A DNA stretch of 64,000 nt, from the NCBI GenBank assembly GCA_037349315.1, contig JBAIAC010000014.1, positions 23,351,001 through 23,415,000 of the forward strand. Reading direction: 5' to 3'. The DNA comes from Chelydra serpentina. Its lineage: Eukaryota > Chordata > Testudines > Chelydridae. Position numbers and translations under genes: made by a program. This document shows positions 1 to 11,099 of this stretch, piece after piece. Within the stretch, counting starts at the first letter, position 1. Every line of letters starts with the position of its first letter. A model generated the notes under the pieces. The model worked only from the letters and a program-made list of their open reading frames with translations. It did not search any database and was not told the origin of the DNA.

Positions 1-559
1 TGCCCTCCTCCTAAAAAATAGAATGAGTATACAGTGTTACCAGCTTCTTCTTTTAAAGAGATATGTCCCCTCTGTCTTTTCTCCTGCTGGTAGGTTGTTC
101 TAAACAGTTCAAAGCACATAGAAAAATCTTTTCCGTACAAATTTCTACATCCATGGCTTGGCACAGGACTTCTAACAAGGTATAGTAATATATAAATAGT
201 CATGTATCTTTAAAGTTATTCAAAGTTTAATTCTAAGATATTATGTATATTTACTACCTGAAGACTAGAATGTATTATTTTTATTTGCTAATAAGCAGAA
301 CAAAAGGCATAATTATAGTCTGAATATTAGACTCAAAAGTACAGATGCCCAAAGAGCAGCTTTAGGCCCATGTATCACCTGCAGGGCCATAAAATCTCCC
401 TGATGCTTACAGGTGACTGGCTGAAACCCTGAAGAATGAGATTTGATTATAATCATTGTCTTAACACAGAGCTGCAAGTGTAAAGGAGCATGCTAAGAGC
501 AATGCAGACATGCCTGTTCTCCCCATGGCCCATGAAGAAAAGGGAAGAAGGGGGGGAGG

Positions 560-990
560 ATTCATAAATTCACAAATTCTGAGCCCAAGAAGCCCACAAT
601 GACCATCCAGCCTGAAGGTGGTTTAAAGCATATTTTTTTAGAGTGCTATATAATCTCATTTTAAAGACTCCAGGCAACGGTGAGTCTACCACCTATGTTG
701 GTAAATTGTTCCAAAGTCTAATTACCCTTATGGCTAGGAGAAACCTTATTTCAAGGTTTCATTTGTCTAACTTCCAGCTATTAGATTGTGTTCTGCCTTT
801 GTCAGCAAGACTGAAAAGGCTCCCCTCTATCAGATATCTTTTCCATGTGTAAGTAAGTCCCTGTGCACAGTGATCAAGTCACCTCTCATCCTTCTCTTTG
901 ATAAGCTGAACAATTTGAGCTCATAAAGCTTCACATTGTAAATCTTGTTTTCCAGCCTCTGGTTTATTTTTGTGGCCCTCCTTCAAACTG
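560..990 (-). repeat. Decayed CR1-like LINE 3' fragment
   Basis: Read on the minus strand, this resembles the 3' part of an older CR1 family. On the plus strand it carries the characteristic run about unbroken lesions (GGTAAATTGTTCCAAAG), followed by AAGTCACCTCTCATCCTTCTC. The open frame at 643-852 is an antisense by-product. No target duplication was found. Confidence 0.6.
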
Positions 991-1029
991 TCCTTTTCCT
1001 CCTCTTCCTCTTCCTCCATTTGTATTATC

Positions 1030-1110
1030 ATAGTGCCTAGGAGCACCAGTCATGGACCAGAGCCCCATTGTGCTAAGTGCTGTGTAAACATAAAATAAAA
1101 AGACAGCCCC
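1030..1110 (-). repeat. Short interspersed repeat fragment (shared with 8735 and 50780)
   Basis: The reverse complement carries the core AGCACAATGGGGCTCTGGTC, also present with changes near 8760 and 50825. The family is recurrent in this window, but I cannot name it with confidence. Confidence 0.4.
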
Positions 1111-2336
1111 TGCTCCAAATGTTCACTAGAACCGGTCACGGTATTCTAATAGCGATCGTACCAGTGCTGTGTACAGAGGCAAAATCACTTCCCTACTTCT
1201 ACTTGCTATTCCCTGTTCTTGACATCCAAGGATCATACCAGTCCTTGTTACCACAGCATTGCACCAAGAGCTCATCTGGAGATGATTTTCTATGATGACT
1301 GATAAGTCCTTCTTAGAGTCCCTGCTTTCCAGATGACCCTCCTGTAGGTATAGCCTTTATTCCTTATTCCCAGAAGTATTATCTTTCATTTGGCTCTCTT
1401 AAAACACATTTAGTTGGATTGTGACCATTTAATGAGGTGATTCAGATTACTCTGTAACAGTAATTGGGGGAGGGGACTGGAGAAGCATCAGTGACACCCC
1501 ACTAGACACCCCAGCAGAGGGAAAGGTGGAGTAGACTTGGCCCACCTAGAATGAGCCAGATGGCTTGGGAGGCTGGGATGAAGCACCCTGAAAGAGGTTC
1601 ATGGGAGGAGGGAGACTAGTTGCTCTCACTGCAATAGAAACAGCTTCCTGCAGGGGACAGAGACAACAGAAACATATACTTGGCCAGTCTCTGTCCCATC
1701 ACCTTAACAGCTCTGGTAGATGACACTGATGTAATAATCTGGACATTAGGCTATAACTATCCCTAACCCTCATTTTTCTACATAGTGAAAAAATGAGGGC
1801 AGCCTCCATTTATGATTATCAGTGAAGATGGGCTTAGCCAGAGCTGGGTTGCTAAATATTTAACAAGGGGCTTCTTATTTACCCTTCTCCTCATCCACTT
1901 ACACCCCAAGTGCCTTCTCAATGTCAGCCCTTGTTGGCTTAGGGTAACCTTGTCCACTGTATTTGTCTTGCAGCAGCTACAGTTAGCATCAAGCTGTTAG
2001 TAGCACTGTATGATTAGAAGAGTTTTGTAGCAAAATGTACTTCCACTTTGCCTCTTATGGTGAGTGGTGCTGGCTGCAACTACTGACATTAATTTATGTA
2101 TGAAAAATGTTACAAGTCATTGGAGCCACTCTTTATTGTCATCAATGAAGATGGACTGACAAAGACTACATTGTCCACTGGAGACATTTGAAAAGATTAG
2201 CTCTAAGAATCTATCTACCAGTTGTAGCTATTCTAGTGCCAGGAACTGTATATTCACTGAGCACTTCCACAAACAATTAATTGTTTCCTTTTTGGTGAGG
2301 CTTTTTATACTTAATTTCCAACTCTTTATTTTGTAG

Positions 2337-2527
2337 CACTGGAGATAAGTGGCGTTCCAGAAGGAAAATGATAACTCCCACATTCCACTTCACAATCTTA
2401 GCTGATTTTCTAGAAGTTATGAATGAACAAGCCAGTATTTTGGTTGATAAACTTGAACAGCACGTTGACAAAGAGCCCTTTGATTGCTTTCTAGACATCA
2501 CTCTCTGTGCCCTGGATATAATCTGTG
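2337..2527 (+). CDS. CYP4V2: CYP4V2 exon 4 (helix C region)
   Basis: Begins one base before [11 protein letters not shown] and ends in ALDIIC plus one base before GTAAGT. The WRSRRK motif contributes the helix C Trp/Arg pair that contacts the haem propionates in P450s. Confidence 0.92.
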
Positions 2528-5500
2528 GTAAGTCCTGGTGATGATTCAGCAGTTGCTATAAAAGTGCTGTAAATGAAAAGGAGACTCAGCTGTCCACAAT
2601 GCTACAGTTTCATTTGTTGAGATAACTAAAAAAAAATGCTCTGCTGGTCTTGTACCACTACTTTTGCATTATCAACACTGAACACATCTTTTCTGTTTTA
2701 ATTATGTTTGTGTCTATCTGGAGAATCAAACATTGTGTTATGGGGTGGAACAGGGATATGGAGTCTAAATGGAGGGAGAGTTAAAGGAACAGGAATATTA
2801 GGACTAGACTCACAAAGAGAGTACACATTCTAAAAAAATTGAAATGCCATGAGATGAGGATGTAACTGGCCTCAATGCTTTCATGCAACTCCTGACCGTA
2901 TGTTGTCAATTTACTTCTGGCTTTCCACCCAGCTAACGTATTCTTAATAAATTTCTCTTTTCTCTCTCTAGAAACTGCGATGGGCAAGAATGTTGGTGCG
3001 CAGAACAATAGGGATGCTGAATATGTCCGTGCTCTTTATAAGTAAGTGTAGATCTTTCAAGTCTGTCTTATAGTTTTGTTGGTGTAGGATTGAGAATGCC
3101 CATGCCAGCTATAGCACCTCAAATCTTACAAAAGCAAAATCTGGTAGGACAACCAGGCCTGAACAAGAACAACAGTTCACCCATGCACAAGGCCCGCTGT
3201 GCAACTTGGGTCCTGCACTGCCCATGTGTGGGGATGGGGGAGTGTATATGGAGGTAGAGTGGCAGGACAATGGTAGAACCTATGCAAGCAGCATGTGCAC
3301 AGAAGAGATCTCTGTAATGGCTGCATAAGGCCAGCTGCTATAACGCGTGAACAGGTTGCAGTTGCTAATCAGCCCTTCCATAGCTAACATTGGCTGGACT
3401 AGTCACCACAGCTCCTTTGAGCCTTCTTAAGGGGGGGTGAGGGAGTAGGGGGTGTGGGGACTCTGAATCTATATAGCACATTGGGCCCAACTGACTGTTG
3501 ATTTGCAGCTTATATAAACATTTACACAGTGCAAAGTGAGTGCAAAATGAGTCAGGTTAGAATGGTAATGTTTTGCACTCGTCGTGCGTTAGTGTAAAGA
3601 CTACAGGAGGTGCAACACAACAGTGAAGGGAGAATAAACCATCACAGTGTAAAGGGATCTTACAGTGGGTGTAACTGTAATTTATTTTAATTCCAAGGTC
3701 TCTTTTTATTGCCACAGCAGTATAAAGGCACCTTAGTGACCATAAGAATCAGACTATATGGGTCTACATCAGATTATATTAGACCAAGCATTGCATTGGT
3801 TATACAATGATTTGTTTTGTGACTGATCCTATTGCAAACGCAGATTAATATTGTGGACTTCAGTAGAGTTATTCCAGATTTACATTAGTGTGACCAAGAG
3901 AAAAAGTTGGCCCTAGGTTTTTTTTTCATAGTGGCAGACTTCTTGGATTAATACTGATTTGTATGGGAAAATAGATTTCACAGGACAGAAGCATTTCTAT
4001 AAATAAAAATGTGAAAAGTATTATAGCTGGTACTGAGCATTATAATTAATTAAAAGTGGATTGAGGACATCCCTAAAGATTAGACAATATTATTCTAGAC
4101 AATATCCATTCACTTGCAATACCAAGTGGTACTTACATCATCCTGTCCAGGATCAGGACATTTAGACCCTATTAGGCTCTTGTGGACATGTTGTGAATAT
4201 GTTTTTAGAAATAAATATTACAATGCTCTTTTTGTTACCCTAGGATGAGTGACCTTATTCATCACAGACAGAAGTCTCCTTGGCTTTGGTCTAACTTGAT
4301 GTACCCTATGTTCCAAGAAGGAAGGGAACATACTAGAAGCCTCAAGATCCTCCACAGTTTTACTGACAACGTAACCTGTTATTCCTTTTTCTATTGTGTT
4401 CCCATCAATGGAGAGAAACAATGTAGTAAATATAGAGATTCCAGATAGTGAATGTGGTGACAGGGAATCAGCCATTGGGAACATCACCTTATCTGTGGTA
4501 CATATTGTGACGGGTTGCTATCACAGAAACCCCCTGGGAGCTGCCACCTGATGTGCCAAGACTACTTCTGCCCCTGCTTTCCTGCCCTTTACAGCTTAGA
4601 ACTCCAGAGCCCTGCCTGGTTTGAGCCAGACCTGCTAGCCAGCTCCAAACCCAGACCCAGGTCTGAACCACGTCCCCTAACAGCTGTAGGCTTTTCTGGA
4701 AGCAGCTTAGGAAGTGTTTCTGTCTTTAACACTCAGATGCTCAACTCCCAATGGGGTCCGAACCCTAGATAAATTCGTTTTACCCTGAATAAAGCTTATA
4801 CAGGGTAAACTCATAGATTGTTCACCCTCTATAATACTGATAGAGAGATATGCACAGCTGTTTGCCCCCCCCCCAGGTAATAACACGTACTCCAGGTTAA
4901 TTAATAAGTAAAAAGTGATTTTATTAAGTACAGAAAGTAGGATTTAAGTGGTTCCAAGTAGTAACAGACAGAACAAAGTGAATTATTAAGCAAAATAAAA
5001 TAAAACACGCAGATCTGTCTCTAAGAAATTGAATACAGACTAAAAACCTAACCCAGTAAACTTACTTTTACAGACTAGACTCCTTCCAGCCTGGGTCCAG
5101 CAATCACTCACACCTCCTGTAGGCACTGTCTCTTGTCCCAGTTTCTTTCCTGTATTCCTGGGGTGGAGAGGCTATCCCATGAGCCAGCTGAAGACAAAAT
5201 GGAGGGGTCTCCCAGGGATTTTTATAGACTTTCTCCTCTGGGTGGACACCCCTCCCTCTCCCTGTATAGCATCCAGTTACAAAATGGAGTCTTGGGGTCA
5301 CATGGGCAAGTCACATGTCCATGCACAACTCAGTTCCTTACCAGCCAAGCCACATTCCTGGGAAAGCTCAGATGTGGATATGTGTCTGCAAGTCCTATTG
5401 TCTGTTAAGTGCTTCTTGATTGGGCACTTAACCTGCACATTCCTTTCTCAAGAAACTGACCAAATCTTTTTACTAAGACTAGTTAAAAATCATGTAAATA

Positions 5501-8500
5501 TACAGCCAATATTCATAACTTCAAGTAGAAAAATGATCAGGGCTGGCTATAGGTTTTTTGCTGCCCCAAGGAAAAAATTTTTTGACCTCCCCCTGCTTTT
5601 CTGGTGCCCCCCGCCCCTAGACCATCCCCAACTCTGACCCTTCTCTGCCCCATTCCAACCCCTTCCCCAAATCCCTGGCCCTGCCTCCCCCCCCCCGGGC
5701 ATGCCACATTTCCCCTCCTACCCTTCCTCCAAGGCTTGCAGCGAAACAGCAGCAGCGGCGGCGCACTCAGGGGAGCAGGTGGAGGCGGAGCGGAGGCGAG
5801 CTGGGGCGGGGGGGGGAGGGTGCGGCGCTGGAATGCCGCCCCGGAAATGTGCCGCCCCAAGCACATGCTTGCTTTGCTGGTGCCTAGAGCCGGCCCTGAA
5901 AATGATACCATTTTTGTCCAGATATATAGGACAAATAGATTCAGTAGATCATAACCTTTACAGAGCTATGTTACATGGCCTATGTAGCATAAAACATATT
6001 CCAGTTATGTCATATATACATTTATTAGCATATTCCCATAAAGTCTTTTGGGGTGCACCGTCACACGTATATAATAAGAGAACTGAATATTTATGATATT
6101 CAGCTCCTAAAGAAATCCTCTGAAGAGGAGAGATAATGTGACTTGGAGCTTGTTGCTTGAGTGTTGGTTTTAGCCAATAGGTTACCCTCACATGGTAATA
6201 GTATGACTTAGGGTACGTCTATACTTACCTCCGGGTTCGGCGGTAAGCAATCGATCTTCTGGGATCGATTTATCACGTCTTGTCTAGACGCGATAAATCG
6301 ATTCCGGAAGTGCTCGCCGTCAACACCGGTACTCCTGCTCCACGAGAGGAGTACGCGGAGTCGACGGGGGAGCCTGCCTGCTGTGTGTGGACCCGCGGTA
6401 AGTACCTTGTAGTTCGAACTAAGATACTTTGACTTCAGCTACGTTATTCACGTAGCTGAAGTTGCGTATCTTAGTTCGAACTGGGGGGGTTAGTGTGGAC
6501 CAGCCCTTAGTTGTAACTGGTGTTAAAAAAAACAAACACATAGAATCATCCTAATTCCTTTAACATATAATGTTCTGAACATTTTAAAATAATTAGAGCA
6601 CTTCACCCTGAGGCTTGTACCAGCTAAAATATTTAAAAACGGCATTCTGCTTTGTTCTGGTGCTTTGTCCAGTGCTTAAATATTTCAGTTCAGATCTGAA
6701 TTTTGAGAAAATGATAAAAATTTGGACTGCATGGAAAACTTAAAAATAAACCCCCCAATGAATACCCTTCAGTAAGGAAAAAATACATGGACATGACCTA
6801 CTTTTTATAAATGTCCACTATTTTCTCTTAATTTTAAATCCATAGAAGTAACATCTGATTTTAATTCATTTTCTCCAGCTACAATGGTGTGCTTAACATG
6901 GGTTACCATTCAAATCCTATCTTTCTTTCTATAACAATTTGATTCTGACTTGCTGTCTGTGTGGTGCACTATCACTATACATTATTGTAATATTGCTTAC
7001 TACAGACATGGAGTTAAAGACTCAGAAATGAGGGACAATCAAAGCAAAGAGCCAGCATGGATTTAAAAACTCAGATTCTACATGATTCACAACCCTGACC
7101 TGTGCAAAATCAGTGTATAATAGGAAAACAAATACTCAGGTTAATACTAAGGGGGTGGGTATAGATGTCGCTTCCTATCACCAACCAGTGCCTAGTATGG
7201 AGTCAGAGGTAGAATCAGTTTTTAAATATCTGGGATAAAAGTTATTTTAAAGTACATGTGGAGTAGTCACACATTTAAATTGTGGAATCTAAACAGTGGA
7301 AAAAATAATATATTGATTTATTTATATCTAAGGTTATTGCAGAAAAAGTCTGTGAAATAAAGAACCACACCCAACAGAAAGATGACTTTGATGACAACTG
7401 TGAACAAAGTGGGCCCAAAAAGAGAAGGGCTTTTCTTGATATGCTTCTCAATACAACTGATAATGAAGGGAAAAAACTAAGCTACATGGATATTCGAGAG
7501 GAAGTGGATACTTTCATGTTTGAGGTACTCCAACTAAATTGAATGATCCCAATCTCTTCCCACAATGAATCTCTTTATACTTCTAATCACTTTTGTCAGC
7601 TGTCTGTGGACTCTTTCCATTACCCTTAGATCGGTTGTGACACAGGACGACTGGAAATGATCACACTGGGTCTGGTTCCCTGCTGTCCTGCTCCAGTTTT
7701 CTGCTGGTATAACTCTCTACTCCCAGAGGCAGTGGGATTAATTGTACTGTGGTCGCTATTACTCTATGGCATAATTAGAGTACATTGATTAAAATTAAAC
7801 TTGTTGCACTAAAATCTGTTGCTAGTGAACATTTTTTTTGTTTTCTTTATCATATAGCACCTGAATGGATGAGTTTTATGTTTGTAATAAACAATCTTAG
7901 CAAAATTAAATTGCTTTCCTCTCTTCTGATAATTGACGGTAATACTGTATATCTTCTCGTGGGATAGTAAAGATCGTGAGTAACTACAAAGTCAGGTATA
8001 CTTACATTTCATTGTAAAGCGGTGATGTTTATGTCTACAAGGAAGCAAAAGCAAACCTCTTCTTTATAGAGACTGAATGAGGAGGAAGACCCTTCACTCA
8101 GCCAAGATAGAAAAGCTAAGTAATAGAAGAGGGATGGCGAAGGGACTTCTGCTTATTAATTATTATGATTTGTTTTAGATTTTTTCTTATTGTAGTCTCC
8201 ATCCATCCTATTACATAACTGGTTATTTCTTGTTCAGTCTTGGATAACAAATTGTTACATGGATTCATATAGTCTTACCTTTTCTTCTGTATCTGTACAG
8301 TTAGGCTACGCCATTATACTATCCCCAGTTCTTTGTATATATTTATCTTCATATGCATGAGGATAATGCAGATCTGAACATCTGAGTAAATCTGTACCTC
8401 TAGGGGCATGATACAACTGCTGCTGCTATGAACTGGGTCATCTACTTACTTGGATGCCATCCTGAAGCCCAGAAGAAAGTTCACAGAGAATTGGATGAAG

Positions 8501-11099
8501 TGTTTGGTAAGTTTCTACTCTTTCCTTGGATGTGGGTGTAAGTTTGCATGGTACAGTATATGGTATATATATTTATTTTTGTGTAGAGGTTTAAAAAGGC
8601 AAATAAACCACTGTACTGCCACTGTACGTGCGGTAACTCTTCTGTGGAGAAAGATGTCACTAGGAGTTGGTTTGATGCTAAGGAAGTTGTGACAGATTTC
8701 AGTACTTAGATTCTAAGCTTTTTGGGGCAAGAACCATCTCTTCTATATTTGTACAGTGCCTATCACAATGGGGTCCTAGTCTATGACTGGGGCTCTTTGA
8801 TGCTACCTCAATACAAACAATAAATAATAATAGTTCAAGGACATCACAAGAATGAAAATTGAGATAAATGATTCAAACCCATAAGCGCAGTGGTGCAGTT
8901 GTAGTTTTGTCATAGTTTAAGATAGCTGTGAGCCTCTTACCATAGCTTGTGTGTTTAGTCTGATTAGGACAGTTGCGTCTCACACCCCTGTTGTGATTCT
9001 GATCAGGGAACTCTGACCGGCCTGTCACAATGGATGACGTGAAGAAGCTCCGATATCTTGAGTGTGTTGTTAAAGAAGCCCTTCGTCTCTTCCCTTCTGT
9101 TCCATTCTTTGCCCGCACCACAAGTGAAGATTGCCATATTAGTAAGTAGTTCTCAGCCTTTTGTATGTATTCATCATTTTAGGTATGATAAATATCGCTC
9201 CATCAAGGTGTTGCAGAAGTCAAGAATCTGTTTTGAGCTTTGTACCCATTTAGAGAGAGCCGCTTTCTTCACTGGCATGTTGATACTGTTTTTGCAGGAG
9301 GCTTTAAGATACCAAAAGCAATGGAGGTAATCGTGGTTCCTTATGTGCTGCACAGAGAACCGGAGATTTTCCCAGACCCAGAAGAATTCAGGCCTGAGCG
9401 ATTCTTCCCTGAGAATTCAAAGGGAAGGCACCCATATGCATATGTTCCCTTCTCTGCTGGACCCAGAAACTGTATTGGTAGGTGGTAAAGTGTAATAGGT
9501 CCCATATGTGATTATTTTCTTACCACTTAGTTGAAGGTGCCTTTGCTGTAGTACCCACAACAGAGCGTATGAATTTGAATGGAGATTTCAGATCTCTGTG
9601 GCTGATAACTGCAGCAGAGCACTTTTTACTAGTATCTCACATTAGCATTGTCATAACATTTTCTTTCTTCCCATGGGCTTCTCCAGAGTCCACATTACAC
9701 CCACTTTATTGTTTTCCTCCTTACTGGGACGTGGTCCATATGTAGCCCTGTATCATGCTAACTTCAGTTCTGCTCAAGAGGGCTGGACACATCCTCAAGA
9801 CGCTAGAACCCATCAAAGACACCCTGATAACTCACTAGGGAACAATATGAGCCACTGTCTTTCTCTCCTTTCCCTTGGGATATGTGTGCTGGCTATACAA
9901 TGATCGCAACCTGCAGGCTGGAGGGGAAAATTTAAGAACCCTCCTCTGTCTTCTGCACTGATTGCTGGGGTGTTCACTGAATTCCTAAGCTTGTAAGCTG
10001 TTCTGGGAATGGACTGTGTCTGCAATTGTTTCTCTGAAGCACCTAACACAGCTATGGGTATTCAAAAATAAACACATTTTGGAGTATTATATATATTGTA
10101 TAGTTGGTGTGACATCAGAGAAGCTGTTCCTCTATTGAACCTTCATCTAGAAGCACTATTCTATTGTATTAATAGCCTTGAATTGGTCAAAATACTGAGA
10201 GGAAGGTAAATTTCCATTGGTCTGATCTCATTTCATTTTCAGGATTTCGTTCTATTTTGTATGGGTCAGTCCCAATGACAGAAGCACCACAACTGGCAAT
10301 GCTCTCAGCAGCAGGTGGTGAGATTCTTCTGTCCGCAGTGCAAAGTTATAGTAGACATTCTCAGGAGTCCAAATATTAAGTGAAGCTAAAATTTAAAAAC
10401 CCCTCAAAGATTACTCTTTTGTTCTTGATCAGATCTTCGTGTGTTGATAGCTGATCTAATTTATTATACCCAGGCTAATTAATTATTGTTTCTTTGGCAC
10501 CCAATGAAGTCTGGACGATTCTCATACATAAAGATTCCTGCGTAGAAAGATGGCAATCTGAATAGACAATGTACAGAGAAGGGGTTGAGGGAAGGGTGAG
10601 ATACAGCAGAAGACAACTTTTTTAAATCCATACCTCTTTTGAGTTAAAACTTTGGCTAAGGGCTTGTCTACACTTGAAACACTACAGCAGCACAGCTGCA
10701 GCGCTTCAGTGTAGACACTGTGTATGCTGATGGGAAGGATTCTCCCCTCGGCATAAGTAATCCATGTCCCCGAGATGGGGTAGCTAGGGTGACTACAGAT
10801 GCAGTTATTCCCAAGCTGCATTTTGTGGGAAATCTTTGCCGTGTAATTACGAGTACTAAACTACTACTGTTTTTGTTCCAATTTAACCTGAAGGCCAGCG
10901 CTTTGCACAGATGGAAGAGAAAGCTGTTCTAGCCAACATCCTACGGCGCTTTTGGGTGGAAACAAGTCAAAAGCGAGAAGATCTTGGTTTGGTCGCAGAA
11001 TTAATTCTTCGCCCAAATAAGGGCATCTGGATCCAACTGAAGAGGAGAAGTGTGTGTGTGTGTCATAAGAAGAAAGCTAACGAGGATTTTAGTTCCTAA
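2337..11099 (+). CDS. CYP4V2: Cytochrome P450 4V2, 3' portion (exons 4-11)
   Basis: Fatty-acid omega-hydroxylase of the endoplasmic reticulum; loss in humans causes Bietti crystalline dystrophy. Coding exons: 2337-2527, 2972-3041, 4244-4370, 7333-7524, 8404-8506, 9007-9141, 9298-9477 and 10894-11099. All have AG/GT borders and compatible phases, giving about 400 residues to the stop. Visible P450 motifs in order: helix C WRSRRK; helix I EGHDTTAA with the CYP4-type Glu that can link haem; helix K ExxR (EALR); PERF-like RPERFFPEN; and the haem loop [10 protein letters not shown] with the Cys ligand. The exon 7 border falls at the codon matching human residue 268, supporting the numbering. The C-terminus ends with an unusual SVCVCHKKK tail encoded partly by a GT repeat. 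No frameshift or stop is seen, so the gene looks functional. CYP4V2 rather than another CYP4 is supported by the closest overall match and the neighbouring KLKB1. Confidence 0.93.
2972..3041 (+). CDS. CYP4V2: CYP4V2 exon 5
   Basis: Short 70-nt exon encoding [11 protein letters not shown] through EYVRALYK. The acceptor is a pyrimidine tract ending CTCTAG and the donor is GTAAGT. Confidence 0.92.
4244..4370 (+). CDS. CYP4V2: CYP4V2 exon 6
   Basis: Encodes [15 protein letters not shown] through [10 protein letters not shown]. The acceptor is ACCCTAG and the donor GTAACC. The large downstream intron holds the LTR and MITE insertions. Confidence 0.9.
4506..6065 (-). mobile_element. Solo LTR-like element (ERV/Gypsy type), host of a nested hAT
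   Basis: Termini are TGTGACGG and CCGTCACA, an 8-bp inverted pair with the TG...CA ends of LTRs. Flanks CATAT and CGTAT could be a 5-bp target duplication with one change. On the minus strand a TATAAAAA box (near 5217-5225) precedes an AATAAA signal (near 4924), giving the orientation. Removing the nested 361-bp element leaves about 1.2 kb. No internal viral coding region is attached, so this is best read as a solo LTR. Confidence 0.65.
5538..5898. mobile_element. Non-autonomous hAT element nested in the LTR
   Basis: Ends are CAGGGCTGGCTATAGG and the inverted CAGGGCCGGCTCTAGG, flanked by a perfect 8-bp duplication AAAATGAT (5530-5537 and 5899-5906). The interior is very GC-rich, so the long open frames here on both strands are compositional. 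It inserted after the LTR. Confidence 0.88.
6211..6506 (+). mobile_element. Harbinger-type MITE, family 1, copy 1
   Basis: 296 bp from GGGTACGTCTATAC to GTGTGGACCAGCCC, with a perfect TTA duplication (6208-6210, 6507-6509). The interior has strong hairpins around GATCGATTTATC...GATAAATCGAT and TTCGAACTAAGATAC...GTATCTTAGTTCGAA. Sister copies lie at 42070-42355 and 57245-57540. Confidence 0.85.
7333..7524 (+). CDS. CYP4V2: CYP4V2 exon 7 (start of helix I)
   Basis: Encodes [12 protein letters not shown], a charged linker ([17 protein letters not shown]), AFLDMLL and [11 protein letters not shown]. The last Glu is the conserved CYP4 helix I residue. The donor is GTACTC, weaker than its neighbours. 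Confidence 0.92.
8404..8506 (+). CDS. CYP4V2: CYP4V2 exon 8 (oxygen-activation motif)
   Basis: Encodes [17 protein letters not shown] through ELDEVF. GHDTT is the helix I oxygen-binding motif. The acceptor is CTCTAG and the donor GTAAGT. Confidence 0.93.
8735..8835 (+). repeat. Interspersed repeat fragment
   Basis: Carries GTGCCTATCACAATGGGGTC followed by an AT-rich tail of AATAAT units. It is related to segments near 1030 (minus) and 50780 (plus). The family name is uncertain. Confidence 0.4.
9007..9141 (+). CDS. CYP4V2: CYP4V2 exon 9 (helix K)
   Basis: Encodes [20 protein letters not shown], then [15 protein letters not shown] and EDCHI. EALR is the ExxR motif that stabilises the haem core. 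Confidence 0.93.
9298..9477 (+). CDS. CYP4V2: CYP4V2 exon 10 (haem-binding loop)
   Basis: Encodes [29 protein letters not shown] and [10 protein letters not shown]. The Cys codon at 9471-9473 is the axial haem ligand. The donor is GTAGGT. Confidence 0.94.
10660..10790 (+). mobile_element. Truncated Harbinger-type MITE fragment
   Basis: Starts TAA|GGGCTTGTCTACACTTG, the same terminus style as other MITEs here, and continues with CAGCGCTTCAGTGTAGAC and a GATGGGAAGGATTCTCCC block related to the 17451 and 24364 copies. The far end is missing. Confidence 0.55.
10894..11099 (+). CDS. CYP4V2: CYP4V2 exon 11 (C-terminus and stop)
   Basis: Encodes [20 protein letters not shown], then [16 protein letters not shown] and the tail [16 protein letters not shown] before TAA. 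A GTGTGTGTGTGTG tract (around 11049-11061) encodes part of the tail, which is longer than the human ending. Confidence 0.92.

Larger units (their letters stand above)
1..2336. other. Intron of CYP4V2 (intron 3 equivalent), partial
   Basis: No coding exon of a P450 is recognisable here. The sequence is AT-rich intron with a decayed CR1 fragment and a short repeat fragment, and it ends in an acceptor (TTTTGTAG) just before the first visible exon. The exons for the membrane anchor and substrate-recognition N-terminus must lie left of the window. Confidence 0.6.

Noticed and set aside
5537..5954. Proline/glycine-rich open frames on both strands
   Set aside because: They are the GC-rich interior of the hAT element with an exact 8-bp duplication.
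10911..11099. Separate small gene
   Set aside because: It is the last exon of CYP4V2; the true exon begins at the acceptor before 10894.
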